A stretch of 64,000 bases of DNA from Vitis vinifera. Its lineage: Eukaryota > Streptophyta > Magnoliopsida > Vitales > Vitaceae. Made by a program: the position numbers and the translations under genes. The notes beneath the pieces are model-generated. The model was not told the origin of the DNA and did no database searches. It saw only the letters and a list, made by a program, of their open reading frames with translations. This document shows, one piece after another, positions 23,424 to 36,126 of this stretch; the first letter of the stretch is position 1; every line of letters starts with the position of its first letter. Location: NCBI RefSeq assembly GCF_030704535.1, contig NC_081819.1, forward strand, positions 17,518,001-17,582,000, read 5' to 3'.

Positions 23424-26400
23424 CTACGACTGCTGTTGCATTGATGCTTGGATAAGAGATGTAAGAGATGGGTGAATCCTGGCCGTTCTCAAGGACCGAG
23501 CTTCACTTCTTCCTTCAGAATATTCCTCCCCCAGTGGCCACCTTGGCCGCAAATCGTACTGATTCAGAAAGCAAATTTGGTGAATATCAGTGGAGACTGC
23601 ATGATTCTGTTTTCTAACACTAACAAAGGCAGCAATCCAAATGAAACAATACTTTCAGATATCAACCATAAGCAATCAAAATTTTCAAACGAACCACATA
23701 ATCTTCAGGTTCATTAGCAGGTGGTGGAGGATCATATCTTCCCATGCGAAAGTGCTCCAAGCCAGTCCAAGCCACCATAACACCTAGTCAAATGAATGGA
23801 AAGTCATAATCTTCAATGAGAGGTCATGGGCGACTAACTCTTTTTAGCAAATATTAATTACCCCTTGTATGTAATATTCACATAATTTTCCCAAGAGCCC
23901 CAACCAAGCTAGCAAAGTTTTACAGCCCTTTTTTTTTTTCACTGGGACTAAAGGTAGGATCTCAAACATCAATTAGCCCTTTTCTCATGAGTTATCTATC
24001 CACAGACATGGGTTTTTCCTTCCAATAAAATTTGAAGAAAGAAGAATTTAGGCCTTTCAGGGACTGTATTCCATCATCCACTCTTGACTGATGGACCAAA
24101 TTCCTGTTTTATCTTATAGCATAGCATCTCATCCTTGAAGTTGGCCAAAATTGCAGAGAATTGACTTACCATTGTCAGTACAGAGGCTGGGGGGAGGGCA
24201 CACAAGTTGCAGGCTTTTTTTCTTGACAACCTGATCAAGCTGAGCCCTGACATACTGATTTGATGCTACACCTCCAGAAACCACCTAGAGAAGGCAGAAC
24301 ACAATGATGGGTATGGCAGACTCCAAAATAATACAGTCCAAAGAAGCAGACAAAAGGATGTGCTGAATGAGGTGTGGTGAAAAAGTTGGGAAACTGCAGT
24401 TCATGTCACCACTCACCAAATGTTTTATGGAAGGCTCAATCTTTAATGCCCATTCAATTGCTCGTTCACACCTTTCTTCTAGATGTAATACCGCAACTCG
24501 CTGCATAAAACATTGTCAGGAGGGTGCAAAGCAAATCAAGAAATTCAAGAAAAAAAATATAGAAAACCTTGTATTGTTCACCTAGAACTACAGATAGGAG
24601 CTAGTTCTCTAAAATGTAATAACCTGGAAAGAGGCAGCAATATCAGCTCGGGAACTTCTGTCTTCACTACTTGCAGAAGAAATGGGAATTTCAGCATTGC
24701 TGCACGTAGCCTGTACACACATCAATAAGTGGGAAGGCAAAATGGAGGACAGAAACCCATAAAATAACTCACTAACTCATTTTTCCCCATTACTTCATAC
24801 ATCCATCGTAATTGTAGTAGGCACTGCGTTATTCTAGTCACTAATACAGCTTTTATAATTACCAAACCAATTACTGAAGCCAGCTCAGGAATTGATGCAA
24901 AACTTAGGAACTGGATATATTTCACAAGAAAAAGTTGTTGATTTATAATTTTAGTATAAAGGATTCACAACCTAAAATTCCAATATAAAATTTACACCGG
25001 GAACAGACTAAACTTGAGACAGAGATTGGAAGCAACACAAAAGGTGAAGATTTTAATATATCCTGAAGTTAAGAATAAAAAATATATGAATTCAAATATT
25101 TTATTCTGTTTTATCTGTGTTGTTGTTATTTTGCAACTGCAGTTCTGTGTGTGTGATGAAAAAAGGAATGACCATGTAAAGAGGACTAAAGCAACAATTC
25201 CCGAAACTAAGGGCCTGTTTGTTTAGTGTTTTCAAGAACTGTTTTCTGTTCTTGAAAACAAAAAACACAAAAAACTCGTTTGGTTGAGAGGGTCGTTTTT
25301 GTTTTTGTTGTTTCCCGTGTTCTAAAAATGGCACTGTTTAGAGAACAACAAAATGTTGTTTTCCCCGTTTTTTTACTGTTTACAGAACAATATTAAACAA
25401 AAAAAAACCATCTGTTCTCCGTGTTTTTTTTTTTCTTCCCGTTCTCATCTCTTCTCCAGCACAGTCTCAGTCTTGATTCAAGGTTCGTGAAATTTAAATC
25501 CAATGGCACAATAGCAAAGAGACCCCTAAAACGGATCTAGAAAACACAGGGAGCAAAAGAAAATCCATTTTTTTTGGTTTTCCTTGGGGTTTTTGCTTGG
25601 ATTTTCTCGGAAATCAAACGAGGATGAATTTTCCCGGAAATCGAATGGGGGATGGATTTTCTTGGGAATCAAACGGGGGTTGCAAAAAAAATAATAATAA
25701 TAATAACATGATTAGATTAGTACCTGCGAGGATTGAGAGTGGCAAAGGAAAATTGGGCCTTTTAGGGATTCTCTCGGCTGGAGGGCAACTTCAGAAAAGG
25801 GCTTCTTGATGCCCGATGGAGGGCAACTTCAAAAAAGGGCTTCTTGATGCCCGAGAGAGGGAGAAGTGGGTGGCATTTTTAATTTTTGGTTTTAGTAGAG
25901 ATAAAAAAAAAAATTAACAAATCACGAGAACAATTTTATCTCAATTTAATAGAATATGCTATAATTTTTAATAAAGTTAAAGATTAAATAAAAAAATATT
26001 AATAAAAATAATTTTATTATATTTGATTTATTTTAAAAAAAATATAAAAAATATTTTTATTTTTAAATTAATAAAATAAATAATTTTTTTAATTTAAATG
26101 AACTATATATCTAAAAATTATTTATAAATTTATAATATAAAATTACTTAAAGTAAATATTTTATTAATTGGAAAAGAAAAAAAAAACATCTTTCAAACGT
26201 GTCTTTTGTTTTATTTGTTCTAAATTTTTTTTTTATTAACTCAACCAAACATGTTTTTTTGTTTTTGAGAACAAAAACTGTTTTTTAAAATTCGATTCCC
26301 AAACATAATTTTTTTTTTAAAAACACCAAAAACTGTTCTCAAAAACTATTTTCCAGAACAGTTTTCAAAAACAGCAACCAAACAGGCCCTAAGCTTCTCA

Positions 26401-29400
26401 TCCCATTAATTCTCATGTTATGAATTACAAGCTTCTCTCTTGCCATCCCCTCACTACAACCCCCCAAAGAAGAATAAAGCAATGGTTTTCGAAAAACAAG
26501 TTTCTCTTTCCATCAATCCTCATGTAATGAAAACAAGCTTCCCAAAAACAAGTATCTTCTACCTATAGTGAAAAAAGAATGGCCAAGTTAGAAGAATAAG
26601 GCAGTGATTCCCAAAAAAAGCTTCTCATCCCATCAATCCTCATGCTGTAAAATGACTATTATGGTCTTATCACTTACCAATTGCAAAAATCTATGCAATT
26701 TACTTCCTTTTTATTTCTTTTTACCATCCTAATTTCCATTTATGCCTTGGAAACGACCATCTCCAAATAACTAAATTTCCTTTCCCTATTCTAAATAATC
26801 AAATATAGAACAAGTTATAATATTCAAGAGGGGGAAAAAAAGGCACAGGATAGGAATACATCCGACCACACAGATAAACAGAAGAATCTACTTCCAGAGT
26901 TGAAACTATCTATTTGAAATATTATACATACATATTTCTGGATTCGATTGCCAGCCTCACTTGAGTCTTCAAACCAGCGTACGAGAAGTTACAATCCTTA
27001 TGTTGTTTCATTGGGGTCTAAGAATCAAAACAACAAAGAACTCAGTAAAGTGCAAAATAATCATATTATCACCTAGACCTTTTAGATGGGACCCATACAT
27101 ACAATTGAGGTAAAGGTGGCTATAATGAGAAGAGTGAAACCTTGGGAAACAACTTACTGAAAATTTGACTGCTTTTGCATCACCCTCTCTGGCAAGCTCT
27201 TCTATAGCTGGACCACCACTCCTCCTCAAGTCAAGACCAAGCCATTTTGCTGTCTTGTCATATGCCTCACCAATCGCATCATCTATTGTGGTCCCAAGTT
27301 GTATGTAATGACCGAGATCACGTGCAAGAATAAGAAGATTGTGCCCTCCTGAGAAACAAACAAGTGAAAATAATTTTTCATATACCTCATGAGTAAATTG
27401 GCCAAGGTGGAAAGGATGTATTCTTTGACAGCAAGAACAAAAGCAAAATAAAGCCAGCATTCTTAGAACTATAAAGATTATGATCAGAAAAGTTCCCCAG
27501 CCAAGTTAAATGATTATTCCATTGTACAACCTTACTTGACATCGATAGAATGACATGTTTTGCTCCTTTTTGTTTCCAAGAAATCTCTCCCTTCTTCTCA
27601 TTCGACAAGTCAATGAGATTAGAAGCACATCTCATAATTCAAATGCTGTCATGGTGAAGAAAATTTTCATTTTAATTGCTCAAAAAGTCATAATCCACTC
27701 CCTTATTTGAGGGGCTTGTCTGGAAAATGTATTCTAAGCAATTTCTCCATAGATCTTATGTGATAATCATCTCAATATATCTAAGCCGTGTTAAACTGAT
27801 TGGACACATAGGTTCAATTATTAACCTGTGGATACAAGCATCCTACCAAGGCAAAAAAAAAAAAAAAAGGAACAACAATCGTTCGGTCTGAATATAGTCT
27901 CTCATGGGTCTCAATCCACACTTTCTTGCTCATGATGCCTACATGTTTTCTTCCAGTTATCAATCAAGGAAATCACACACTTCAAAAAAAACATGTAGAC
28001 AATCTGCAATGTGCCTCAAATCATGCTTTTCCACCCAGCATACCTGATGGGGGAAAGCCTTTTAAAGTTTATTCAAGGAAGAAAGGGAAGACCTAAGTAA
28101 ACTTTAAGTAGGATTAATATTAATTAGAATTGAATAGGGATTGGTATTTGTTGGAGTCTAATTAGGATTAGCTAGTTGAGTTTTAATATAATTAGAATTT
28201 GAGTCATGATAGGTTATTAGAGTACTTTGGATGTTATAATTAGAATTAGAATCATAATAGCTTATTAGAGTCCTAGTAGACTTTGGATTTCTTAGAGAAG
28301 CCTATAAAAAGGCTAATCAATGTAAATCAAAGGAACAAATTTGATGAATAATATTATACTTTCTTTCATTGCAAGGTTGCAACCCTCAATGGTGAGACTC
28401 CATTGATTTTCTTCTAGGTGAGACTCCTAGAAGGCCTTAGTGAGACTCTAAGGTTTTCCATCTTTTCTTCATTGTTTCTTCTTTCTCTCTATTTCTTATC
28501 TTATAATTTTCTCTACCATAAAATTTATTCCTTGTTCCTCTCCTTACACCCTAAAAATAAAACCCTAGCCCACCTACCCTTGAGTGTAGGCAACCATCCT
28601 AGGGTTGTCCTACATCAATACCTACACAAGGTCATAACCTTTTGAATCTAAGTTCCAAGCACCCCCACCTCTCACATGCATGTCACACTTGAGGGCAAAG
28701 TAGAACAACCATAATATCGTGCATGAACAGAAAATTTTACCTGAAATGAGCAGGGCCATGAAAGGAAATTGCAAGTCTTTTTCAATTAACCTAGGAAGAA
28801 AAAAAAAAGGAATATATTGGACTCAGAAAGAAATTCAACACACCAAGTTTGAATGCATATAAAAGCAAAGACAGTATCTTTGAGGCAAAGAAAATCTATC
28901 AATTAACTTGCATTTTAGTATGAGTCCTCTTTAGACGCTGGTCTTTATGGTGCAGCATAGGCAGTGCAATCTTCCAATTCATGTTTTCATTTTCATGATT
29001 GGACTACAAGGCAAGAAACTGCCTAAAGCATGATATTCAAGTGTTCAGGAGGGAAATTGTATTTTTCTCCATCAAAAGTGTATCTATCCTCTAGTCCTTT
29101 ACAAAAATTACCACTTAATTGATTGAGTCCAAAACTTAAAAATGACAACCAAAATATAGGACCTCCTCAGACACATTTTGTGAAAGAAAATTGAAGTTTC
29201 ATAATAAACTCATTTTGCAAGGAATTGTAACAGATTACATGGAAACAGCCTCTAAGATGTAAAGGGGTGCTAATGGTTAAGATCACAAACTGGCATGAAC
29301 ATTTCCTATTGCACATGTTTATATTCTTACAATATGCTTCATGGATACTTCTACTTCAAAATGTGGTAGTAGCCATGCTGGAATGACATAATATGGGCAT

Positions 29401-32400
29401 GTGTGCAAAATATGTCAGAAAAAACTAAAGGATGATAAGACATTAAATTAAAAGGAAGTATGCAACAATAAATAGGCACATTCCCTTAATAATACTGGGG
29501 ATTTATATCGAAGACAGCAAAGAACAGGTTTATTTGCAGCTCAGGTCATGCCATTCAGTCTCTTAAATACTCAAAGGATACTTCACTGAACACAAACAAT
29601 CAGATCTTCCTCTATTTTTTCTACAATTTTCTAGATGTAGAAGTCATCTCAGCGCATAAGTTATGATTAGCATGATATAGAGATAACTACGGAGTATCCT
29701 AAAAAGCTTAACCATCAAAAGCAACAATGAGTATAAGCTGATAGAGAAAAATACTAAAAATAAAGTTAATGTAAGATAGACATGTTGAACAGATAGTGCA
29801 TCTGAACCACATAAACATGGAAATAAACAAATAAATTACATTACTTTTCAAATTCAGATCATCTCAACCAAACAAAGGACCAATCATTGAAGTCTAATTG
29901 ACCTTTTATGTAATCTGATCCAAAAGGCTTGTTATGTGTTAAATTCAACAGCAGAATAGAACTTATTAACCCAAGCCAAATAGCCTGAATAAGGTTTTAT
30001 TGAGTTGAATTTTCATTCTGGTACCTGGCTACTAAAGCATGAGCCTCCATGTGATGGACACCAACAATTGGGAGATTGTGGCTACCAGCAATTTTCCGAG
30101 CCTTCTGCACACCAACTACATTGCCAATGCACAAAAAACAAATAGGTTCAGAAGAACTTTTTTAACAATAATACTCCATCCAGTAATCACTGAGTGGTTC
30201 CTGGTTGGATTATGGGCAAATATTGTAACCTTCTGTCCAGTTGAAACCTGAGTTTTAACAAGGAAACAATGCTAGCAGCCTAGCACAAATTCAGTATAAA
30301 TTCATACAACTAGAACCATCCAGTTCCTCACATTATATTATAGTAGATAGATATTTTTTATTTTCTATAAATCTTATGTAAGATTACATCTACATCTATG
30401 TAACTCAGACAAATTGGGCTGATTTTCTGAAATGATAACCTGGACTAGAACAGGTTTCCAATTGATATGAATTTGTTTTTCTTTTGGGGATGAAATATTT
30501 ATCTAAACCTGGTCTAACTGTCTAAACAATAAGGGAGACCATTGGCAGACTGGCCAGATAAGATCACCAGATAACATTTGACTGCAGTTTGTCTATAATA
30601 TTCACTTACAACATCACATCCTCTTTTACAAGAAATCGTCCCTCAGGATACAGCAATAGAACCTAGCCCCAAGTAGTAACAAATCTTTAGTTCTAATAAT
30701 CAATTACCACGAAGGCAGAGGCTTAAACCAGGACCAATAGTAACAGCAACTGCAGACAGGTCCCTCTCAGTTAAATTAGCATTCTCAAGTGCATCTTGAA
30801 CTACCTGTATCCAGTAAGCATAAATTTAGGTTCATGTGAATTTGGTAAACATCAACACTAAAACTTAAAAGACAAATCAAATCAACCAAATAAGCTGAGC
30901 TGTGAATTTCTTACAGGTCAGACTGTCCAAGGAGTGGCAAGATAAGGGGGTGACTAACACAAACTTTTTCACAAAGATTGGTATCTAAAATGCATATGAG
31001 ACATGCGACACAGGAAAAATAAAAATAAAAATAAAAAGGGCGCTTCATGCAGATATGTACCCGATCAATCACTTGCATGTGTGCTCCTTCAGCCATTTTG
31101 GGAGCAACACCTCCATATCGAGCAAGCAAATCTGCCTTGATGTAGTGAAGACTTAAAATTAGCTAAACATATTTACTGAATGCAAAAATCATTTTATAGG
31201 CTTTTCACATAAACTAATGATACCAGTACAACAGCCATAGCACAAAAAGGCAAATTGCTTCAAAATATACTTGTTTCTTGCAAGTAGTCCCACAGAAGGC
31301 AACACATAGGGACAGCTATCCAGTGTCACCTTATTTGTCATTTATTATGATGGTTCAGCCACAAGATGATATTAACCATTTTCAAAAGAAGAAGCACAGA
31401 AAAATTTTCTTTTACTACAAAAACTTATTTGTTATTTGAAAACTAGTATTACAGGATTAGAATGAAAGGAATTATTAGAGCTCTCAGTCATACTTCTTGT
31501 GCCTTTCAGATTTCATCATTAAAAACTAATTAAAACAATAAATTTTTCAGAAAATTATTGACTGGTGATGAATATATCTATTTGTCTTTAAGTGTATAAT
31601 CAACTCCTAAACTTAAAAAATCCTACCACCAACTCCTTGGAGTAAGACCCAAATCCCTGTTTACCATTTTGCTCCATCAAATGAATTTTATATGGTCAAG
31701 TCTTTCCTTTACAAAAAGGACTAGCATGGTTAATCTTCTAGACATGTGCCTGAACAGATCTTCAGACATTGTTGATTCATGACTTGATATTTGTTCATGC
31801 ATCAATGATTTATTGAATAATTAAATAATTAAATTTGACAAATGGAAAACCACAAATTTGAATCCTCCCAGTCTTTGTAAAATAAAAGGTCACATTGGAC
31901 AATGGCTTAGAATCCATTTGGTAGTGATTCTAGGAAGCACTTCTAACCTTTCTAGCACTTGAAATTTTTTATCATAAGAATTGCTTTCAAGTGCTAAAAA
32001 GGCCAAAAGCGTTTCCTAAAATCATTGCCAAACAAGCCCTTAATCTAATTGGGAACTGCGAACTAGGGCATTGCATATCCAGGGTCCAAACATCCCAAAC
32101 AAAACAATATTAATAAATTAGAGAACGCTACATGAACACAAAAAAAAGAACAAAGAAAAAAATTATTGTAAATGATTAATCATGAACCTACAAACAAACT
32201 ACAGTTACTTAGAGTGAGGAATTACTAAAACAAATCAACGAACATAAGATATACCTGAGAAGACACAACTTGGCTGAGAATATCACCATTGCTTCTCACC
32301 TAAAATGAAAAATAATCCCCAAGAAATTAACTTCCCGATAAAAAGAGCAAACAATCAAACCCCACAATGAAACAATTCAAAAAGAAAGAAGCAAGAATAC

Positions 32401-32681
32401 GAGCTTACAATAGCAGCAGCAGTGTCGTCACAGCTAGTTTCTATGCCCAAAACAACCAAATCATCTTGAGAGCCAAGTGTTTCATTCTGGGATTTTGACA
32501 AATTGAAACTTGAAGCAGAAAAATGGGCTGAACAAGATTTCCATGAAGAACTGAGAGGACCCCATGATGTGGGCTTCGGATGTAGTTGTAGTAGCGTTGT
32601 TCCAAGAGCTCGCACTACGTACGGAAGTGAGGGCCTGGGAAAAAGATTGCGGGAAAATGTTGAGGTGGCCAGAGACACCAT
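23424..32681 (-). CDS. GCP1: tRNA N6-adenosine threonylcarbamoyltransferase, mitochondrial (Qri7/OSGEPL1 type)
   Basis: TsaD/Kae1/Qri7 family enzyme that transfers the threonylcarbamoyl group to A37 of mitochondrial tRNAs that read ANN codons. Thirteen exons join in phase: 32681-32409, 32299-32255, 31135-31061, 30804-30708, 30115-30025, 28790-28741, 27348-27158, 27017-26932, 24699-24624, 24500-24417, 24284-24170, 23783-23695, 23558-23424. The product is 468 aa (Arabidopsis GCP1 is about 480). The first 60 or so residues are basic and Ser-rich, fitting a mitochondrial presequence. The ASKHA fold begins at VLGIETSCDDTAAAIV. The metal-binding HMEAH motif is at 185-189. SGGHN, TIDDAIGEAYDK and SGGVASN follow, and the C-terminus reads RTARIHPSL. 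One donor, after exon 12, is GTTCGT, weaker than the rest. The introns make up most of the span and contain transposons. Confidence 0.95.
25211..26389. mobile_element. Non-autonomous PIF/Harbinger-like element in a GCP1 intron
   Basis: The ends are inverted: GGGCCTGTTTG on the left and CAAACAGGCCC on the right. Similarity extends inward through GTTTTC/GAACTGTT motifs for several tens of bases. The trinucleotide TAA flanks both sides (25208-25210 and 26390-26392), as expected for Harbinger/Tourist insertions. The element is about 1.18 kb with no transposase-like reading frame. Inside it, at about 25781-25856, a unit containing GGAGGGCAACTTCA and GGGCTTCTTGATGCCCGA is tandemly duplicated. It lies in the 2.2-kb intron between GCP1 exons 8 and 9. 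Confidence 0.85.
28045..28617 (+). mobile_element. Solo LTR in a GCP1 intron
   Basis: A 573-bp block starts TGATG and ends CATCA, the short inverted TG..CA termini of an LTR. It is flanked by the exact 5-bp duplication ATACC (28040-28044 and 28618-28622). It has a TATA-like box (TATAAAAA, 28303-28310) followed by a T- and C-rich downstream part, which fits plus orientation, antisense to GCP1. No internal retrotransposon sequence or second LTR is adjacent, so it is a remnant of LTR-LTR recombination. Superfamily cannot be told from the LTR alone. The exact target duplication suggests it is fairly young. Confidence 0.85.
31910..32039. mobile_element. 130-bp MITE in GCP1 intron 2
   Basis: This is nearly a complete fold-back. 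About 50 bp at each end are inverted copies, sharing TTTGG, TGATTxTAGGAA and TxTAGCACTTG. The trinucleotide TTA flanks both ends (31907-31909 and 32040-32042), which fits a Tourist/Harbinger-type MITE. It lies in the intron between GCP1 exons 2 and 3. Confidence 0.75.
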
Positions 32682-34012
32682 TCCTCGCCTCTCACGGATT
32701 CTTGTTTGGCTGTAGAGAAAACGGGTGAAAACAAAAAAAACAGATAGAAAGATAGTCCTGAACCGGACAGCAGCGGACGAATCAGTTAATCCTGTGAACC
32801 GGATTCAACTCAGAACCGGTGGCAACTTGGCAGTCGGCAGGGAGGGTTTGACACGGAGGGTCTCATTGAGTGTTGGGCTTTCAATTGGGCCCAAAGTATT
32901 TTTATTTTTTTTAAATGATCGGCCCATACCTTGTGCAATCCATAAATGGAAAATAATAAAAATAAAGTTCATATACCAAATGATTTAATAATCACAAGTA
33001 TATGGTAGTATATCTTACGTTATATAGACTAGAAATTAGTTAACAACAATTTTTATCATTCATCATCGTTCTCAAAAAATATATTTTTTAAATTATTTTG
33101 AAATAGGATATTTTATAAACAATATATTTTAATTAATTTTAATTGTTTTTACTTAATTTTTATATATTATTTTAAAATTGAATTATACAAATATAAAGAA
33201 TGATTAAAAAATAAGTTGAGAACATTTCGATTATATTTGGTTCCTGAAAAATTGAAAGAAAATATAAAAAGTTGAGAATTTGAATCGTTAAGCAAGTAAT
33301 AAAAATTATGAAGGGTAAATAGAAAAGTTTAATTAAACAATTTTACTTTTTAGATGTTAAAATTAAGGAAATGAAAATATAGAATTTATCGAATTATTCA
33401 ACCAAAATATAAAAATTTAATTTAAAAAGTTCAAAATTTTATCAAATTATTAGAAAATTTAATTTAGTAGTAAAAAAATCTAAATTTTTTAAAACAATTT
33501 CATTATTTCATTAGTAAAATTATTTTTTAAAATAACTAATATAAATCACCATTTTTGAATTAAATATCAAACTTCATAATATAAAACATGGAATACATAA
33601 CATTTTCAATTTATCAAAAAGAGTCACAGAAAAATACAAAATTTTTAATAAACAAATCAAAAAAAAAAATTGATTTCTTGAAGAAATAAAAAATATATTT
33701 TATAAAATGTTTTTATTTTTATTTTTTGTTAATTTTATTTAAAATTTATGAAATTATTTTTTAAAACCCTAACATATATTATAAAATTTTGGATAATAAA
33801 ATTTTTATAATCAATGAAAGATAGGAAATTAAGTAAAAATTAAGCCAAAAATGTAAAATAAGATAGGAAAATATGGTATGATTAATACTGTTTTTCATTC
33901 AGACTTATTATAATCAATGAAAAGATGCTGTGTGTTCTTTGACAAGCAATAATGGGGTTTTGCATGGGTGTATGGTAATATGACTCATAATTTCATAGAC
34001 ATTAACTAGTCC
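32682..34012. other. Intergenic between GCP1 and the NPF pseudogene
   Basis: Positions 32682-32900 are GC-richer and should hold the GCP1 5' UTR and promoter. No clear TATA box is visible. From 33000 to 33950 the sequence is very AT-rich, and 33060-33190 resembles the repeat at 14800-14960. The open frame 32725-32988 is not supported. Confidence 0.5.
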
Positions 34013-36126
34013 TTGGTTGATTTTCTGAATGCTGGATTTGGATGGAAGGTGTTTGAGCTGCAACAGTCTGGGAATGGGGAAGAGGGTCTTTGGCCTGCTT
34101 ACACAAAAGATGGATTGCTGGATCGATATGGCAAACCTGCTGTTAGAGGAAGGACTGGTGGATGGAAATCTGGGCTGTTTTTACTGGGTATTTTTTCATT
34201 GAATTGTGACTCTTTTCCTAGTATAGGAAGTTCTTCAAGTATGGCGATTTTCGATGAAAACCCGAAAAGTATTTAGGCATCCTATGTATAACTAACACAG
34301 TAGTTTGAGAGTTCTGCAGATAAGTTGACATCTAAATGTGCTTCTAATTGATATTGGGACAGTGAATCAAGGATTAGGTACACTAGCATTTTATGGGGTG
34401 GAGGCGAATATGATTCCATTCTCAAAAACTGTAATGAGGCAAACAAATGCAGAGGCAGGAGACACATTTAGCAGGTGGATGGGAGCTGTGTATCTATTCT
34501 CCCTAATAGCTGCTTTTCTCAGTGACTCCTACCTTGGAAGATACCTCACTTGGGTCATTTTCCAGGTTGTTTTAACCATTGTGAGTATGCTATCCATCGT
34601 CTTATGAATGACTTAAACACAGAAATTTTCTTGTTTTGCCTTGGTCTTTTGCAGGGTTTTGTCTTACTTTCAGTATCAACTCATGCATTTCTACTAAAAC
34701 GTCATGGTTGTGGCGTAATAGGGCAACTATGTGACCCTCACGCACCATTTGAAGTCTCAATATTCTACATATCAATTTAGTGATTTACCTAATTGCTCTA
34801 GGAAACGGGGCATCTGAGCCTGCTTTCGCTACATTTGGTGCAGACCAATTTGATGAAGAGGATCCTGAGGAAAAGCAATCTAAGACGTCATTTTATAGCT
34901 ACTTCTATGTTGCATTGAGCATTGGGTGTCTGTTCTCAGGTACAGTACTGCTCTATATGGAGAGTATGGGAAATTTCTCATTGGGGTTCTGGATTTCTAC
35001 TAGTTGTGCCATTGTTGCATTTGTTTTGCTCTTGAGTGGAACTAGGAGATATAGGCACTTCAAGCCTTCTGGTAATCCCGTTTCTAGGATTGCTCAAGTA
35101 ATAGTGGCTTCTCTAAGAAAAAGAAATCTTCAAGTACCCTCACATGGGGGAGGAGGGCTCCATGAAGTTTATGGAAGAAAAGGGGAGACCAGTAGAATGA
35201 GGAGAATCCTCCACACTGATGACTTCGTGTAAGTATCTCTAATATTTATGTTTGAGATCACATTTGATCGAAAGAACGCATGAAATGTGATGGATTCCTT
35301 GCTATCAAACAGGTTTCTTAACCAAGCTGCCATTATCACCCCGGAGGACTCGGTTTTGATATCAGATCCATGGCATATTTGCCCCATCACACAGGTTGAA
35401 GAGGTGAAATGCATATTGAGGCTACTACATGTATGACTTTGCACCATATGGTCCTTTGTAGTATTCATACAGATGCTTTCTCTTTTTGTTGAGCAAGGAG
35501 CTGCCATGGATAGAACATTCTTACACTTTCAAGTTCCTCCGGCCAGCATGACTGTCTTTGATATTGTGAGCACATCGATCTTCACTGTTTTCTATGACAA
35601 GCTATTTATTCCTTTATACCTCAAACTAACCAAAAAAGAGCCAAAAACTCTTACTGAGCTGCAAAGAATAGGAATTGGTTTGGCCATTGCAGTAGTAGCC
35701 ATGTTAGCCTCAGGCCTAGTTGAGCAACAGAGGCTAAAATATTCGGATGGCAGCAAGAAGGAGATGAGTTCTCTTAGTATTTTCTGGCAGACTCCACAGT
35801 ACATTCTTGTGGGAGTATCAGGAGCATTTGTGTATGTTGCACAAATGGAATTCTTCACATCACAGACACCGGATGGATTGAAGAGCCTAGGGATAGGACT
35901 ATCTATGTCTTCTTCTGCCTTTGGAAGTTACATATGCAGCATCATTTTGGGTTTGGTGATGAAGATTACAACGAGGAATGGGAAACCAGGTTGGGTTCCT
36001 CCAAATCTAAACGACAGCCATTTGGACAGGTTTTTCTTTCTCTCAGCAGCACTGTCAATGCTTAATCTTGGACTCTTTGTTGTCTGCTCTAATCGTTACA
36101 AGTGTATATCATTAGAGGAGAGATGA
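34013..36126 (+). pseudogene. NRT1/PTR family 7 (NPF7.3-like) transporter, disabled
   Basis: Proton-coupled transporter family with 12 membrane helices. NPF7.3/NRT1.5 loads nitrate and potassium into root xylem. Recognisable exons are about 34110-34187 (DGLLDRYGKPAVRGRTGGWK), 34363-34580, 34655-35228 and 35313-36126, with GT..AG introns at the places usual for the family. The helix-1 segment VNQGLGTLAFYGV lacks the ExxER/K motif, as in NPF7.3. Two lesions are visible. Near 34778-34786 about 8 extra bases between ISI and YLIALGNG put a stop in frame and shift the reading. At 35434-35436 a TGA replaces the Trp of the LPIWLC motif. Everything else is well kept, so inactivation looks recent. The first exon with the start codon was not identified with confidence. 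An alternative is an allele-specific or assembly defect. Confidence 0.85.
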
